NCBI GenBank assembly: GCA_013400115.1
Contig: VXBP01000347.1
Location: forward strand, 206,899 to 270,898
Length of the DNA stretch: 64,000 nt
Reading direction: 5' to 3'
Source: Rhinopomastus cyanomelas
Taxonomy: Eukaryota; Chordata; Aves; Bucerotiformes; Rhinopomastidae
Under the pieces are notes generated by a model. That model was not told the DNA's origin. It ran no database searches and saw only the letters and a program-made list of their open reading frames with translations. A program made the translations under genes and the position numbers. Numbering within the stretch: the first letter of the stretch is position 1; every line of letters starts with the position of its first letter. Below are positions 62,761 through 64,000 of this stretch, in pieces.

Positions 62761-64000
62761 TGGCTCGCAGCACGAGTGGTGCTTGGCTCGGGGATTTCCG
62801 TTGCCTCAGCTGGGAGGAAATATTCCCGAGAAAATACACGAGCAAGAGAAAATAAAATAATAGGAACTTGCTGACATGAAGTTGGTGAGAGGTGAGAGGC
62901 ATGGCTAGTGCAGAACGGGATCCCTGGCAAGGTGCTCTCGGGGGTTCATGCGGTCGGTGAGGCGACGCGGGTGGCTCGGTTGGGTCTGAGGTTTTGCAGG
63001 TGGGTGTTTTTGAGGGGCAATACTGAAAAGCTTTGAGTCTGTGTTGAGTCTGTGCTTTTCAAGGTGTTTCTGAGGAGAAAATCTGAAAAGTTTTGCATAA
63101 GCTTTGAGAGCCATCAGCCCGTGAGCTTCGGGTCTGGAGGAATCACTTGGACAGGCCAGTATGTAGAATTATTTTGTAGGATTGAGAGAAAAATGTCGAT
63201 AGATTTTCACTGTAAATATAAGGATGTCTTAAAATATATTGGCAAGGCACTTTTCTTCAAGAAGAGAGATGCTTTAGCAAATCCTTTCATGGTTCTGCTT
63301 GTACAACTTAAGTAATGGAAGTTGCAGACAACACTGCACCTGAAAATCAGAGATTTTTTGGACTGTCTTGATTTAATAATAGATTGTGATAATCTGTTGC
63401 CAAAGATGATAAGAAAAAAGCCTGAAGAATTAACTGGAATGAATTATTGCAGTGTTTTATAGATTGCAGCCAAAACCAAAAAGAAAACCACTTCAGATGT
63501 ATTTTTCTCTACCTTTGTGGTAAAAACAAAGCAAATGTTGTTGAAGAAGAGACAAGCAAGATATTGTGGGGAAACTTGTTAATTAGTTTAGCATTGTGAA
63601 AAATGCAAGTAAGTCAAATCTTTCAAACAATGAAAAAAGGAAGTTCTGCAGATGTTTCAGATCTTGATGTGATGGAGACCGAATCCTAATCCTGAGTAAG
63701 TTTTTAAGAGTCAGCGTTTTAATGTGGAAGACCTCAGCCTTTCGATTATTAGTTCAGGCTGGGGCCAGCCGTGTACCACTTCATGCAAATCAGAGCCTAA
63801 ATCGTCCTAGGAGACTCATCCTTGGGAGCTGTGTCTGGAGTCTGTGACTCAAAGGGCAAGGTGGCTGCTTTTGTGGTTTAAAGCCTCATGATGAGTTATT
63901 TTTAATACCTTTATGAGCAATGAAGAGATACAAGTTTATGAGGAGAGAAAACTTTTAATTACTTGAAGTAGAATAATGCCCAAGGTGACAGTAAGGCTCG
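62456..64000 (+). other. SNX29: Start of the presumed SNX29 intron 1
   Basis: No second exon, CR1 copy or other element recognised. A diverged direct repeat of about 45 bases (ggtgtttttgaggggcaata / ggtgtttctgaggagaaaat) occurs at about 63001 and 63061. Confidence 0.5.

Noticed and set aside
1..64000. CRISPR arrays, rRNA genes, bacterial-type operons or promoters
   Set aside because: None seen; the window is eukaryotic nuclear DNA.

Overview
This window is vertebrate nuclear DNA, almost certainly from a bird. It holds multi-exon genes with GT-AG introns, CpG-island promoters and about thirty CR1 LINE fragments, most of them 3' ends with the typical 'aaggtcccttccaa' tail. The only other interspersed repeats I can propose are one tRNA/CR1-like SINE and one possible solo LTR. 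The CR1 density is high for a bird. Piciform or bucerotiform birds are known for this, but the species cannot be fixed from sequence alone.

Layout, left to right. RRN3 (TIF-IA, the RNA polymerase I initiation factor) runs on the minus strand: 15 coding exons lie between 11544 and 558, and the last exons are beyond the left edge. A gene-poor stretch of about 7 kb follows. A minus-strand TMEM238-family membrane-protein gene lies in a CpG island at 18.5-19.3 kb and is broken by a single N, probably an assembly gap. RSL1D1 (nucleolar ribosomal-L1-domain protein) is complete on the minus strand in 9 coding exons, 25503 to 20941. GSPT1 (eRF3a, translation termination GTPase) is complete on the minus strand in 15 coding exons, 52486 to 32657, with a likely 2.5-kb 3'UTR and a first intron of about 9.8 kb. 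About 10 kb of intergenic DNA follows. At 62.4 kb a plus-strand CpG-island promoter drives a tiny first coding exon (M-S-G, phase 1) that fits SNX29, the expected neighbour of GSPT1.

The recognised genes are growth-related housekeeping genes (rRNA transcription, nucleolar ribosome-related function, translation termination). They have separate promoters and no operon-like link. RRN3, TMEM238-like, RSL1D1 and GSPT1 are all on the minus strand; SNX29 is divergent from GSPT1.

The most interesting unexplained signals are two sets of minus-strand open segments with compatible splice sites and phases that I cannot match to a known protein: 28779-29697 (between RSL1D1 and GSPT1) and 55621-56064 (between GSPT1 and SNX29). 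TNFRSF17 (BCMA), normally between GSPT1 and SNX29, was not recognised. Other points are paired YY1/ZNF143-like motifs in the GSPT1 promoter, an LTR-like block beside the SNX29 promoter, a tRNA/CR1 composite SINE-like element, and a near-perfect CR1 tail-to-tail inverted repeat in an RRN3 intron. All exon boundaries come from reading conserved protein sequence against splice consensus by eye; no alignment was run.
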